Of a stretch of DNA of 64,000 nucleotides, positions 9,197 to 16,888 are shown in pieces. Source of the stretch: Bradyrhizobium nivariense (GTDB lineage Bacteria > Pseudomonadota > Alphaproteobacteria > Rhizobiales > Xanthobacteraceae); assembly GCF_029846715.1 (NCBI RefSeq), contig NZ_JARVWW010000003.1, positions 186,001 through 250,000 of the forward strand, given 5' to 3'. Within the stretch, counting starts at the first letter, position 1, and each line of letters starts with the position of its first letter. The translations under genes were made by a program, and so were the position numbers. The notes beneath the pieces were generated by a model. It did not search any database and was not told where the DNA came from. It saw only the letters and a list, made by a program, of their open reading frames with translations.

Positions 9197-10438
9197 ATGC
9201 AGGACAACGACAACCTCACCATCGAACGCCCGACCTTCGTCACCCATCTCGAATGCGCGATGGAGGGCGATCACTATCCAGCGGACCAGGTCCACAACCT
9301 CTCCAAGGCCGGCAAGCCGCTGCTGGTGCGCTACGACCTCGCGGGCGTGAAGAAGGCGCTCACCAAGGACGCGCTGGCTCAGCGCCCCGCCGACATGTGG
9401 CGCTACCGCGAGCTTTTGCCGGTGCGCAAATGCAAGGACATCGTCTCGCTTGGCGAGGTCACCACGCCGCTGATCCGGCTGCCGAAGCTCGGGAAAAAGC
9501 TCGGCGGCGGCGAGATCATCGTGAAGGACGAGGGGCGCCTGCCGACCGGCTCGTTCAAGGCGCGCGGGCTCGTGATGGCGGTGTCGATGGGCAAGGCGCT
9601 CGGCGTCAAGCATATGGCGATGCCGACCAACGGCAATGCCGGCGCGGCGCTCGCGGCCTATGCGACCTCCTGCGGCATCAAGACCACGATCTTCTGCCCG
9701 GCCGATACGCCGGAGGTGAATGTCAGCGAGATCGAGCTTCAGGGCGCGACCGTCTACCGCGTCAACGGCTATATCGACGATTGCGGCAAGATCGTCGGCG
9801 AGGGCAAGGCGAAGGTCGGCTGGTTCGACACCTCGACCTTGAAGGAGCCGTACCGCATCGAAGGCAAGAAGACGATGGGCCTCGAGCTCGCCGAGCAGCT
9901 CGGCTGGGACGTGCCCGACGTGATCTTCTATCCGACCGGCGGCGGCACCGGCCTGATCGGCATGTGGAAGGCGTTCGACGAGCTCGAGAAGATCGGCTTC
10001 ATCGGCAGCAAGCGTCCGCGCATGGTCGCGGTGCAGGCATCGGGCTGCGCGCCGATGGTGCGCGCCTACGAGGCCGGCACCGAGCATGCCACGCGCTGGG
10101 AGGACGCTCACACCATCGCTTCCGGCATCCGCGTGCCGCAGGCGATCGGCGACTTCCTGATCCTGCGCGCGGTGCGGCAGAGCAAGGGTTTTGCCGTTGC
10201 GGTCGACGACGACAAGATCTCGTCGGCGCTCAACGAGGTCGCGCGCGAGGAGGGCCTGCTGTTGTGCCCCGAAGGCGCCGCGACCTACGCCGCCTACAAG
10301 GACAGCCTCGCCGACGGCCGCGTCAGCAAGACTGACCGCGTCATGCTGTTCAACTGCGCCACCGGCCTGAAATACCCGCTGCCGAAGGTCGACCGCACGC
10401 TCGATCGCCACAAGCCGATCGACTATACGCAGTTCTAG
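9197..10438 (+). CDS. Threonine synthase-like PLP enzyme
   Basis: 413 aa. It belongs to the fold-type II PLP enzymes: the Schiff-base lysine is K121 in PTGSFKARG, the phosphate-binding glycine loop is PTGGGTGLIG, and a second conserved stretch is PTNGNAGAALAAYA. The N-terminal part with LLVRYDLAGVKKAL is typical of the plant/archaeal-like threonine synthases. These convert O-phosphohomoserine to threonine, but other PLP lyases share the fold, so the exact reaction is not certain. No hom or thrB gene is next to it. The ATG follows GAAGAGGG. Confidence 0.82.
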   Translation: MQDNDNLTIERPTFVTHLECAMEGDHYPADQVHNLSKAGKPLLVRYDLAGVKKALTKDALAQRPADMWRYRELLPVRKCKDIVSLGEVTTPLIRLPKLGKKLGGGEIIVKDEGRLPTGSFKARGLVMAVSMGKALGVKHMAMPTNGNAGAALAAYATSCGIKTTIFCPADTPEVNVSEIELQGATVYRVNGYIDDCGKIVGEGKAKVGWFDTSTLKEPYRIEGKKTMGLELAEQLGWDVPDVIFYPTGGGTGLIGMWKAFDELEKIGFIGSKRPRMVAVQASGCAPMVRAYEAGTEHATRWEDAHTIASGIRVPQAIGDFLILRAVRQSKGFAVAVDDDKISSALNEVAREEGLLLCPEGAATYAAYKDSLADGRVSKTDRVMLFNCATGLKYPLPKVDRTLDRHKPIDYTQF

Positions 10439-10525
10439 CGCGTCATTTCGGCTCTTCACGAACGATCCCTCTTCCCGTACGCGGGAAGAGACAAAAACAA
10501 CAATGACATCGCCGGGGAGAAGACA

Positions 10526-11494
10526 ATGAAGGCCGCCTGGGCTTCGCTGATTGCCATTCTCGCTGTTGCAGGCGCCGCGCGCGCCGACGATTATCCTTCA
10601 CGTCCCATCACCATCATCGTGCCCTTCGCCGCCGGCGGGCCGTCGGATGCGATGGCACGGGTGCTTGCCGAGCGAATGCGAACGTCGCTCGGCCAGGCCC
10701 TGGTGATCGAGAACGTCACCGGCGCCGGCGGTTCGATCGGAGTCGGCCGCGCCGTTCAATCGCCGCCGGACGGCTACACGATCTCCTTCGGCCATCTCGG
10801 CACCCACGTTGCCAACGGCGCCGTCTACAAGCTCAACTACGATCTCGTCGCCGATCTCGAACCAGTGGTGCTGTTGCCGAGCAACCCGATGATCGTCGTC
10901 AGCAAGAACGCGGTGCCCGCGACCTCTCTCAAGGATCTGCTGACATGGCTGAAGTCGCGGCCGACGCCGGCGACCGCCGGCACCGCCGGCGCGGGTTCCG
11001 GCAGCCACATCGCCGGGGTCTATTTCGAGAGCGTCAGCGGCATCAAGCTGCAATACGTGCCGTATCGCGGCACCGCGCCCGCCCTGAACGACCTCATTGC
11101 CGGCCAGATCGACGTCATCGTCGACCAGACCTCCAACTCCATCAACCAGGTCCGCGCGGGCACCATTCGCGCCTACGCAATCACCGACGACAAGCGTCTG
11201 TCATCGGCGCCCGACATCCCGACGGCGGAGGAGGCGGGCCTGAAGGGTTTCAACATGACGCTGTGGTCCGGCATGTGGGTGCCGAAGGGTACGCCGAAGG
11301 CGATCGTCACCAAACTCAATGCCGCAGCCGTGGAAGCGCTGAACGATCCCGCCGTGAAGAAGCAGCTCGAAAGCCAGGGCCTGGAGATGACGCCGCAGGA
11401 TCAGCTCACGCCCGAAGCGCTCGGCACGCGGCAAAAGGCCGACATCGCCAAATGGTGGCCGATCATCAAGGCGGCGAATATCAAGGTGGATTGA
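10526..11494 (+). CDS. Bug/TctC-family periplasmic substrate-binding protein
   Basis: 322 aa with a cleavable signal peptide (about residues 1-20, AILAVAGAARA). The mature start YPSRPITIIVPFAAGGPSD is the hallmark of the Bug (Bordetella uptake gene)/TctC family, the binding proteins of tripartite tricarboxylate transporters. The middle segment GAGSGSHIAGVYFE and the late DQTSN are also typical. These proteins bind small carboxylates in the periplasm. No tctA/tctB membrane genes lie nearby, which is common for this expanded family; the ligand is unknown. A GGGGAGAAG site precedes the ATG. Confidence 0.9.
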   Translation: MKAAWASLIAILAVAGAARADDYPSRPITIIVPFAAGGPSDAMARVLAERMRTSLGQALVIENVTGAGGSIGVGRAVQSPPDGYTISFGHLGTHVANGAVYKLNYDLVADLEPVVLLPSNPMIVVSKNAVPATSLKDLLTWLKSRPTPATAGTAGAGSGSHIAGVYFESVSGIKLQYVPYRGTAPALNDLIAGQIDVIVDQTSNSINQVRAGTIRAYAITDDKRLSSAPDIPTAEEAGLKGFNMTLWSGMWVPKGTPKAIVTKLNAAAVEALNDPAVKKQLESQGLEMTPQDQLTPEALGTRQKADIAKWWPIIKAANIKVD

Positions 11495-11564
11495 GGTGCG
11501 TGCCGCTTCCTTCATGGCCACAACGACGAGGTTCCTCGCCGTGAAGAGGCTCGAGGCTACCACA

Positions 11565-11951
11565 TCATGTCTTGGCTTCACCGGGCCCCGACAGGGCCAT
11601 CTCCAGACATTGGATCAGAGCCGGCGTGGAAAACGGCTTCGCGAGAAAGCAGATGGCGCCAGCCTTCAGCGCGCGCTCGCGCACGGCATCGTCGGGAAAG
11701 GCCGTCATGAAGATGAAGGGCGTGCTGTGACCGAGGCCGCGCATATGCATCAACAGATCAACACCGCTCATGGCCGACATCTGCACGTCCGTGATCACAC
11801 AGGACGTCATGTTCAGTTCGGCCGATTGGAGAAATTCGTCAGCGGAGCCAAAGATGTAGACCGTGTATCCCCGCGACGTCAGAAGATTGTTCGTCGCCAG
11901 GCGGACGGAGGGATCGTCGTCGATGATCGAAATGACCGAAGGGACTGACAA
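11565..11951 (-). CDS. Single-domain response regulator (receiver only)
   Basis: 128 aa from a TTG at 11951, chosen because AGGAG lies 8 bases upstream; a GTG at 11996 would add 15 residues. It is only a receiver domain: the acidic pair IIDDD, the phospho-acceptor D in VITDVQMSAMSG, T in FMTAF and K in FLAKPF. There is no output domain, so it likely acts as a phosphate relay or protein-binding switch. It lies downstream of the FixJ-type regulator and kinase on the same strand. The motif ACAAACCTAAGTAT shared with the kinase promoter region lies 84 bases upstream, so it probably has its own promoter. Confidence 0.85.
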   Translation of the reverse strand: MSVPSVISIIDDDPSVRLATNNLLTSRGYTVYIFGSADEFLQSAELNMTSCVITDVQMSAMSGVDLLMHMRGLGHSTPFIFMTAFPDDAVRERALKAGAICFLAKPFSTPALIQCLEMALSGPGEAKT

Positions 11952-12034
11952 GATGATCGCTCCTGATCGCGGAGCCGCCGGCCGCGGCGCAACCACCCAT
12001 CGGAAAATGGGCTCCCGGAGCGAGATTGAAAAGC

Positions 12035-12048
12035 ATACTTAGGTTTGT
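12035..12048 (-). promoter_or_regulatory. 14-bp motif upstream of the receiver gene, shared with the kinase upstream region
   Basis: On the minus strand the sequence reads ACAAACCTAAGTAT and faces the single-domain receiver gene. The identical 14-mer occurs at 15306-15319, upstream of the multi-PAS kinase. It overlaps the stop codon of the FixJ-type regulator. It is a candidate binding site for that regulator. Confidence 0.45.
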
Positions 12049-12710
12049 ACATTTCCCCTTGTACGCGCGATTCCGAGCGTCTCGGTCATTCTGACGAGAT
12101 CCGCCAATGACTTCGCGCCCATTTTGCGCATGATCTGCCCACGATAGATCTTGACGGTGATCTCAGCCAATCCAAGCTCGGCGGCGACCTGCTTGTTCAT
12201 CAGGCCGGACGCGACCAGGGCCAGGATGTCGCGCTGACGGCTTGTCAGGCCTTCGAAGCGGGACCGCACGCCCGAGAGCGACTTCTCGGCATCGCGCCGC
12301 TTGCGATCCCGTTCGATCGCAGCCTGGACCGCATCGAGGATGTCCTGGTCGCGCACCGGCTTGGTCAGAAAATCGATGGCGCCGCTCTTCATGGCCCTGA
12401 CGGTCATGGGAATATCGCCATGACCGGTGATGAAGATAATGGGCGTGTGAATGTTGGCCTTCGCGAGGTCCGCCTGGAGGTCGAAGCCGCTCGAGCCCGG
12501 CAGGCGAATGTCGAGCACAAGGCAACTGGGGACCACCGGCGGTTTGGCTTCCATGATCTCCGCTGCCGAGCCGAAGGCCTCGACCTTGAGGCCGACGGAT
12601 TGAAAGAGATTGGTGAGCGCGCGGCGCATCGACGGATCGTCATCGACGATCATGACGATCGGATCATTGGCGCTCGCCTGCGCCGGCGTCGGGTTGGCGT
12701 GGTCGGTCAC
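12039..12710 (-). CDS. FixJ-type response regulator (receiver plus LuxR HTH)
   Basis: 223 aa from a GTG at 12710 that overlaps the stop of the upstream kinase gene in GTGA, a sign of translational coupling. The receiver domain (about 15-135) has VDDD, the phospho-acceptor D in [12 protein letters not shown], the T/S of ITGHGDIP and K in FLTKPV. The C-terminal LuxR-type helix-turn-helix (about 155-215) shows [19 protein letters not shown] and the recognition helix region [14 protein letters not shown]. This is the FixJ/NodW/TodT class. The adjacent PAS kinase is its probable partner. Confidence 0.93.
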   Translation of the reverse strand: MTDHANPTPAQASANDPIVMIVDDDPSMRRALTNLFQSVGLKVEAFGSAAEIMEAKPPVVPSCLVLDIRLPGSSGFDLQADLAKANIHTPIIFITGHGDIPMTVRAMKSGAIDFLTKPVRDQDILDAVQAAIERDRKRRDAEKSLSGVRSRFEGLTSRQRDILALVASGLMNKQVAAELGLAEITVKIYRGQIMRKMGAKSLADLVRMTETLGIARTRGNVQT

Positions 12711-15136
12711 GACGTGTCCCCGTGCGGCAAGGGCAGGGCAATCTGGAATGTCGCACCGCTCCCCTCGTTGGGAAGGGCTGACAGCCGGCCCGCGTGAGCT
12801 TCGATGATCGACCGGCAGATCGATAGTCCCATCCCCAGGCCGCCCGACTTTGTCGTGAAAAAGGGAGTGAAGATGCGTTCCATCCCGTCCCTGGCCAGGC
12901 CGACACCGCGATCCGTCACGGTGATGAGCAGGCGGCCGTGGCCGTCCTCGCTGACCTGGCTGGAGCGGATCGCCAGCTCGCGCGGGCGGCCAACATTGGC
13001 TTCCATGGCTTCGATGCCGTTCATGACAAGGTTGATCAGCACCTGCTGGAGCTGGATCCGATCGCCGCAAATCCTGGGCAGACCTGACGTCAACTCCATT
13101 CGCACCGACACGGCATGGGCGGCAAGCTCGCGCCGAACGAGGGCCAACGCCTCCCTGACGACCTGGTTGATGTCGAGTGGAACGACCTCGATCTCGGTCT
13201 TCTTCGCAAGCGCCCTGATCCTGCGGATCACCTCGCTGGCCCGATTGGCGTCCTCGACAATCCATGCCACGGAACGGCGCGCGGCATTCAGATCGGCCGG
13301 TTCGCGGTCGAGCCAGCAGATGCAGGCGTCGGCATTGGAGATCACGGCGGCGATAGGCTGGGTGATTTCGTGGGCTATCGAGGCGGTGAGTTCGCCGAGC
13401 ATCGTGACGCGCGTGACATGGGCGAGCTCGGCTTGCGCTTTGCGCAGTGCTTCCTCGGCCTGCTCGGCGCGGGTCGCCGCCGTCACATCGCTGCTGACGC
13501 CACGATAGCCGCGAAAATGACCGTTCGCGTCATGGAAGGGCTTGCCGCTGGTGCGCACGTAAATTGGAGATCCGTTGCGATCCCTGCTGCGATAAACCAG
13601 ATCGCGAAACGGAAGGTGGGCATCGAGCGCCGCGCGATGCTGCTCCCACTTCTCGGGCTCGAGTTCGGCATCGGGCGGAATGTCCCAACGGGTCAGGCCG
13701 ATCAAGCCCGTCGGCGCAATGCCCGTATCGGCGTGTTCCGATATTTGGGTGATACGGTGATCCGGCCCGGTCTCCCAAAACCAATCCGATGCGGTTTCGG
13801 CATAGTCGCGGAACCGTTGCTCGGATTGCTTGAGCTCGTCAAATGCCTTTTGCAGCGCTTCTTTTGCGACGAACTGCTCGGTGACGTCGACGTGCGTGCC
13901 GATAATTTCCACCACCTCGCCGTCATTGCCAGTGACAGGATGTCCTTCCGTATGGACACGCCTTATCGAACCGTCCGGACACGCAATCCGAAAATCAATT
14001 TCGAAGGGCTCCCTTTGCTGGACCGCCTGACGTTCCATGTCGACAATTCGTCGAAAGTCCTCGGGAAGGATCCGTTGCTGGAAAGCCTGGGCCGGTACAT
14101 CGATCTGGTCCGGCTCAAATCCGAACAGGCGATAGAGTTCAGCCGATCGGTAAGCGAACTCCTGACGACGCACGTCCCAGGCCCAGCTGCTCGTATGGCT
14201 GAGGCGCTGGGCTTCGGCCAAATAGGCCTCGCTGCGACGCAACCTCTGTTCCGCTTCTTTTGCGATCGTGACGTCAGTAACAGCCCCGACAAACTCGAGG
14301 CGCCCTGATGCATGTCTCACCGCGCGCGCCACGGAATGGAGATATTTGACCGAACCATCGGGCATCAACAGGCGATATTCGTGGTCGAAATCCTCCGCTT
14401 CGCGCGAGGCTCGATCAAGGGTCTTCCTGACCATATCGCGGTCTTCCGGATGCATGCGCTGAAATACGAAGTCCAGGGTCGGCTTCACCGCCGGGTCACA
14501 TTGGAAGATGCGAAAAGTTTCCCTTGACCAGACGATCTCGCGGCTCGCGAGGTTCAAGCCGAAGCTGCCGGTGCGGCTCAATTCCTGCGCCTGGGCGAGG
14601 TAGGTCTCGCTCTGCCGCAGCGCATCCTCCGCCTGCTTGCGCTGGGTGATGTTTTCGCAAGCGACCAGCACGATCGGGGTGCCGTCGCCGCGCAGCATGG
14701 CCTTGGCGTTTTCACGGACCCAGAGGACCGAGCCGTCCTTCCGGATCTTGCGAATCTCCCAGGTATGCGACTGGTCCACGGTTTTCAGGCACAACGCTAC
14801 GCATCGGCGGACGAGGTCGCGATCTTCTTCGAAGAAGACGTTGAGCACGGATTGGCCGGTCAGCTCGGCCGCCGTGTAGCCCAGTTGTGCGGCGCCGAAC
14901 GTATTCACGTTAAGTACCGTTCCGGCCGGATCGATCATGAAGTACATGACCGGATTGTGCTCGAACACCTCGCGCCATTGCTTCACGGCGTCGCGCAGAT
15001 CGCTGTCTAGCCGCCAGTCATCTCCGACGGCAGGCTTATCCTTCGCTCCGTTGCCGAAAGACCGAAGCGCCGCAAGGCCGCCAAGCAGGAATTGTGCGGC
15101 CGAATTCCCAAATTTCGCGATCTGGCCAGGCATCAT
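12707..15136 (-). CDS. Multi-PAS sensor histidine kinase, soluble
   Basis: About 809 aa from the ATG at 15136. A longer frame with ATG at 15178 or 15271 exists, but those N-termini look unrelated to the family and no start has a strong ribosome site. Four PAS/PAC-type modules can be seen in order (around [52 protein letters not shown] and [17 protein letters not shown]). Next come the phospho-acceptor helix with H in SIAHEITQP and a HATPase with the [10 protein letters not shown] and [12 protein letters not shown] boxes. I see no clear membrane segment, so it is probably a cytoplasmic sensor. The ligand is unknown. Confidence 0.9.
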   Translation of the reverse strand: MMPGQIAKFGNSAAQFLLGGLAALRSFGNGAKDKPAVGDDWRLDSDLRDAVKQWREVFEHNPVMYFMIDPAGTVLNVNTFGAAQLGYTAAELTGQSVLNVFFEEDRDLVRRCVALCLKTVDQSHTWEIRKIRKDGSVLWVRENAKAMLRGDGTPIVLVACENITQRKQAEDALRQSETYLAQAQELSRTGSFGLNLASREIVWSRETFRIFQCDPAVKPTLDFVFQRMHPEDRDMVRKTLDRASREAEDFDHEYRLLMPDGSVKYLHSVARAVRHASGRLEFVGAVTDVTIAKEAEQRLRRSEAYLAEAQRLSHTSSWAWDVRRQEFAYRSAELYRLFGFEPDQIDVPAQAFQQRILPEDFRRIVDMERQAVQQREPFEIDFRIACPDGSIRRVHTEGHPVTGNDGEVVEIIGTHVDVTEQFVAKEALQKAFDELKQSEQRFRDYAETASDWFWETGPDHRITQISEHADTGIAPTGLIGLTRWDIPPDAELEPEKWEQHRAALDAHLPFRDLVYRSRDRNGSPIYVRTSGKPFHDANGHFRGYRGVSSDVTAATRAEQAEEALRKAQAELAHVTRVTMLGELTASIAHEITQPIAAVISNADACICWLDREPADLNAARRSVAWIVEDANRASEVIRRIRALAKKTEIEVVPLDINQVVREALALVRRELAAHAVSVRMELTSGLPRICGDRIQLQQVLINLVMNGIEAMEANVGRPRELAIRSSQVSEDGHGRLLITVTDRGVGLARDGMERIFTPFFTTKSGGLGMGLSICRSIIEAHAGRLSALPNEGSGATFQIALPLPHGDTS

Positions 15137-15599
15137 CGCAGGCGTCCCGGCTCGCTGGGGCCAAGGCGAGTAGAGCATTTTGCAGCAAGACGGGCAATTG
15201 GTTCCACAAAGCAGGATCCTGCGCGTCGAAGTTCGCGGGCTCCGTGCAGCTTGCGAGCCTTGCGCCGTCACGTTGCGCGACGGCGCAGTTCCGGAAAACT
15301 ACGGGACAAACCTAAGTATAGCTCGCGCATGCCTAGTCATACCGTGCATTTACCTCCGTACAATTGAGCGGTGGTTGCATGCTGACTAGTCTCACGGCCA
15401 ATCGAGCGGAGTCCATTGCGAAGCACAAACCGCCGAATTGCTCGGTGTGCTGCACCCAAGGGTCAAGCCCTGCGTCCGCCGCCGTCCTGACTTGCCGCAT
15501 GATTTGGCGGGCACGAATGAGAGCCGCATTTCATTGACGAACGTGGTGACCACGCACCAGCGAAGCCAGGACCCCATAAGAGGGCAAGAGGAGAGGATC
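15137..15599. other. Divergent intergenic region between kinase and cysteine-rich operon
   Basis: 463 bases between the minus-strand kinase and the plus-strand small-protein operon. I see no convincing gene. It contains the 14-bp motif at 15306-15319 and must hold promoters in both directions. The bases around 15300-15370 are AT-richer than the flanks. Confidence 0.4.
15306..15319 (+). promoter_or_regulatory. 14-bp motif upstream of the PAS kinase
   Basis: ACAAACCTAAGTAT, identical to the minus-strand sequence at 12035-12048. It lies 170 bases upstream of the kinase start and 281 bases upstream of the small cysteine-rich operon, so it could serve either. A chance match of 14 bases in this window is unlikely. 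Confidence 0.45.
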
Positions 15600-15797
15600 A
15601 TGTGCGATAAGTCCGAACACTCCGAACACTCCGAACACCGTCCTGTCGAAAACGGCTGCGCCGTCTGTCGCGGGAAGTTTGGCCTGATCCGATACTATTC
15701 CTGGCGAACGCCGCTCTGCTCAAGGAAATGTCTCGATCGCTTCAGGGCGCGCCGCGAGCGCGACCGCCTATGGTTGTTTCGATTTCAGGCGGCTTGA
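15600..15797 (+). CDS. Small Cys4 (zinc-ribbon-like) protein A
   Basis: 65 aa from the ATG at 15600, which follows a strong site (AGAGGAGAGG). Four cysteines form C20-x2-C23 and C40-x3-C44, the spacing of a small treble-clef or TRASH-like metal site. The N-terminus has three tandem SEH repeats coded by a 9-base unit repeated exactly three times (15612-15638). The C-terminus is arginine-rich. No signal peptide, so it is probably cytoplasmic. It is the first of four co-directional small genes. The function is not known; metal binding is inferred from the cysteine pattern. Confidence 0.7.
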   Translation: MCDKSEHSEHSEHRPVENGCAVCRGKFGLIRYYSWRTPLCSRKCLDRFRARRERDRLWLFRFQAA

Positions 15798-15849
15798 GGA
15801 TCTGCCGCCCGATCCGCCCCGTTCGGCAGTTCTGAATCAGGAGGCTGAG

Positions 15850-16245
15850 TTGAACCGTACCTGCAAGCTCCTCTTGGCAATCGCGCTGCCGCTTCCGTTG
15901 ATGACGGGAGTGGCGGCCGAGGAGGTTGGACAGGACGGTGCACATCGTCACCATCCGCCCCAGGATCGGCTCCTGCACCAGAAATTCTACTCGAGCTGGC
16001 ATATGCCGGACAATCCGGTGCTGAGCTGTTGCAACGACGCGGATTGCTACCCGACCGAAATACGGTACGTCGACGGCAGGATCCTCGCGCGGCGCCGGGA
16101 GGACGGGAAATACATCCTCATCCCGTCCCAGAAGGTCGAGCGAAACAGAGACAATCCCGACGGCCGCAACCATCTTTGCGCGCCGCCGCCGTCCGCCTCT
16201 CTGGTCGACACGGTCTACTGCTTCGCGTTGGGAGGTGCCACGTGA
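15850..16245 (+). CDS. Secreted cysteine-containing protein of unknown function
   Basis: 131 aa from a TTG start supported by AGGAGG six bases upstream. The N-terminus is a clear signal peptide (LLLAIALPLPLMTGVAA, cleavage near residue 23). The mature protein begins with a His-rich segment (GAHRHH) and contains LSCCNDADCYPTE, then RRREDGKY and two further cysteines. These could form disulfides or a metal site in the periplasm. I recall related secreted proteins with CCNDADCYPTE in Bradyrhizobium, without a known function. It overlaps the next gene by four bases (GTGA). Confidence 0.75.
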   Translation: MNRTCKLLLAIALPLPLMTGVAAEEVGQDGAHRHHPPQDRLLHQKFYSSWHMPDNPVLSCCNDADCYPTEIRYVDGRILARRREDGKYILIPSQKVERNRDNPDGRNHLCAPPPSASLVDTVYCFALGGAT

Positions 16246-16430
16246 AATTCATACTGGTGAACGACAGAACCCCTTTCCGCAAGACGTTCTGTCTATGGTG
16301 CTGCGAGCAGATCAGCACTGGCTATCTGCGCGATGCCAGGACGCAACTGCCTTACTGCGACTACGAGTGCTACGCGCTTCATGGCGAAGCTGCGCCGTTG
16401 ATCGAGGGGCGTACCCGAGCGGCGTCTTGA
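16242..16430 (+). CDS. Small Cys4 (zinc-ribbon-like) protein B
   Basis: 62 aa from a GTG that overlaps the upstream stop (GTGA), so translation is coupled to the secreted protein. Cysteines are C17-x2-C20 (plus C21) and C39-x3-C43. The start MKFILVN and the cysteine positions match protein C downstream (MRFMLVN; C17, C20, C39, C43), so the two are tandem paralogues. No signal peptide or membrane segment. Function unknown; a metal-binding role is inferred. Confidence 0.68.
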   Translation: MKFILVNDRTPFRKTFCLWCCEQISTGYLRDARTQLPYCDYECYALHGEAAPLIEGRTRAAS

Positions 16431-16487
16431 GCGGACACGTGCTCGAGACGATCGGCGGTGCGCCTGCCGGCAGGAGAGGACACGACC

Positions 16488-16805
16488 TTGAGATTCATGC
16501 TCGTCAATCATGGACGACCCAGCCACGGCGCCACCTGCAGCGCGTGCGCTCAGCCGTTGGGCGCGAGTTACGTCCGGCATGTCTCTACGCAACGGCGCTA
16601 TTGCGACACCGATTGCTACCGTCGCTATCAACAATCGGCCATGGGAATGCTCTGGCCTTACCACAGTTCGCTCGAGACGATCACGGTGCTGGCGGCCATT
16701 TCGAGCTGGAGCTGGATGATGCAGATGAGCGCGCTCTCGCGCTCGCTGACCGAGGCATATCTGCGCGCGCACAACCTTCTGACCACCGAGGGAGGTGACG
16801 GCTAG
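16488..16805 (+). CDS. Small Cys4 (zinc-ribbon-like) protein C with C-terminal extension
   Basis: 105 aa from a TTG at 16488. This start is chosen because it aligns MRFMLVN with the start of protein B and has AGGAGAGG upstream; a GTG at 16458 would add 10 residues. The four cysteines (17, 20, 39, 43) have the same positions as in protein B. A C-terminal extension of about 55 residues follows, with a hydrophobic segment (ITVLAAISSWSWMMQMSAL) that could be a membrane anchor or a packed helix. It is the last gene of the four-gene set. Confidence 0.65.
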   Translation: MRFMLVNHGRPSHGATCSACAQPLGASYVRHVSTQRRYCDTDCYRRYQQSAMGMLWPYHSSLETITVLAAISSWSWMMQMSALSRSLTEAYLRAHNLLTTEGGDG

Positions 16806-16888
16806 CCGAACAATGCTGGCCGCGCAGAGAAGTCGGCCGTAGTCGCTGCATCAAGCTTCGCGCCTCGTCCAGCCCCGGCGTTGCGAGG

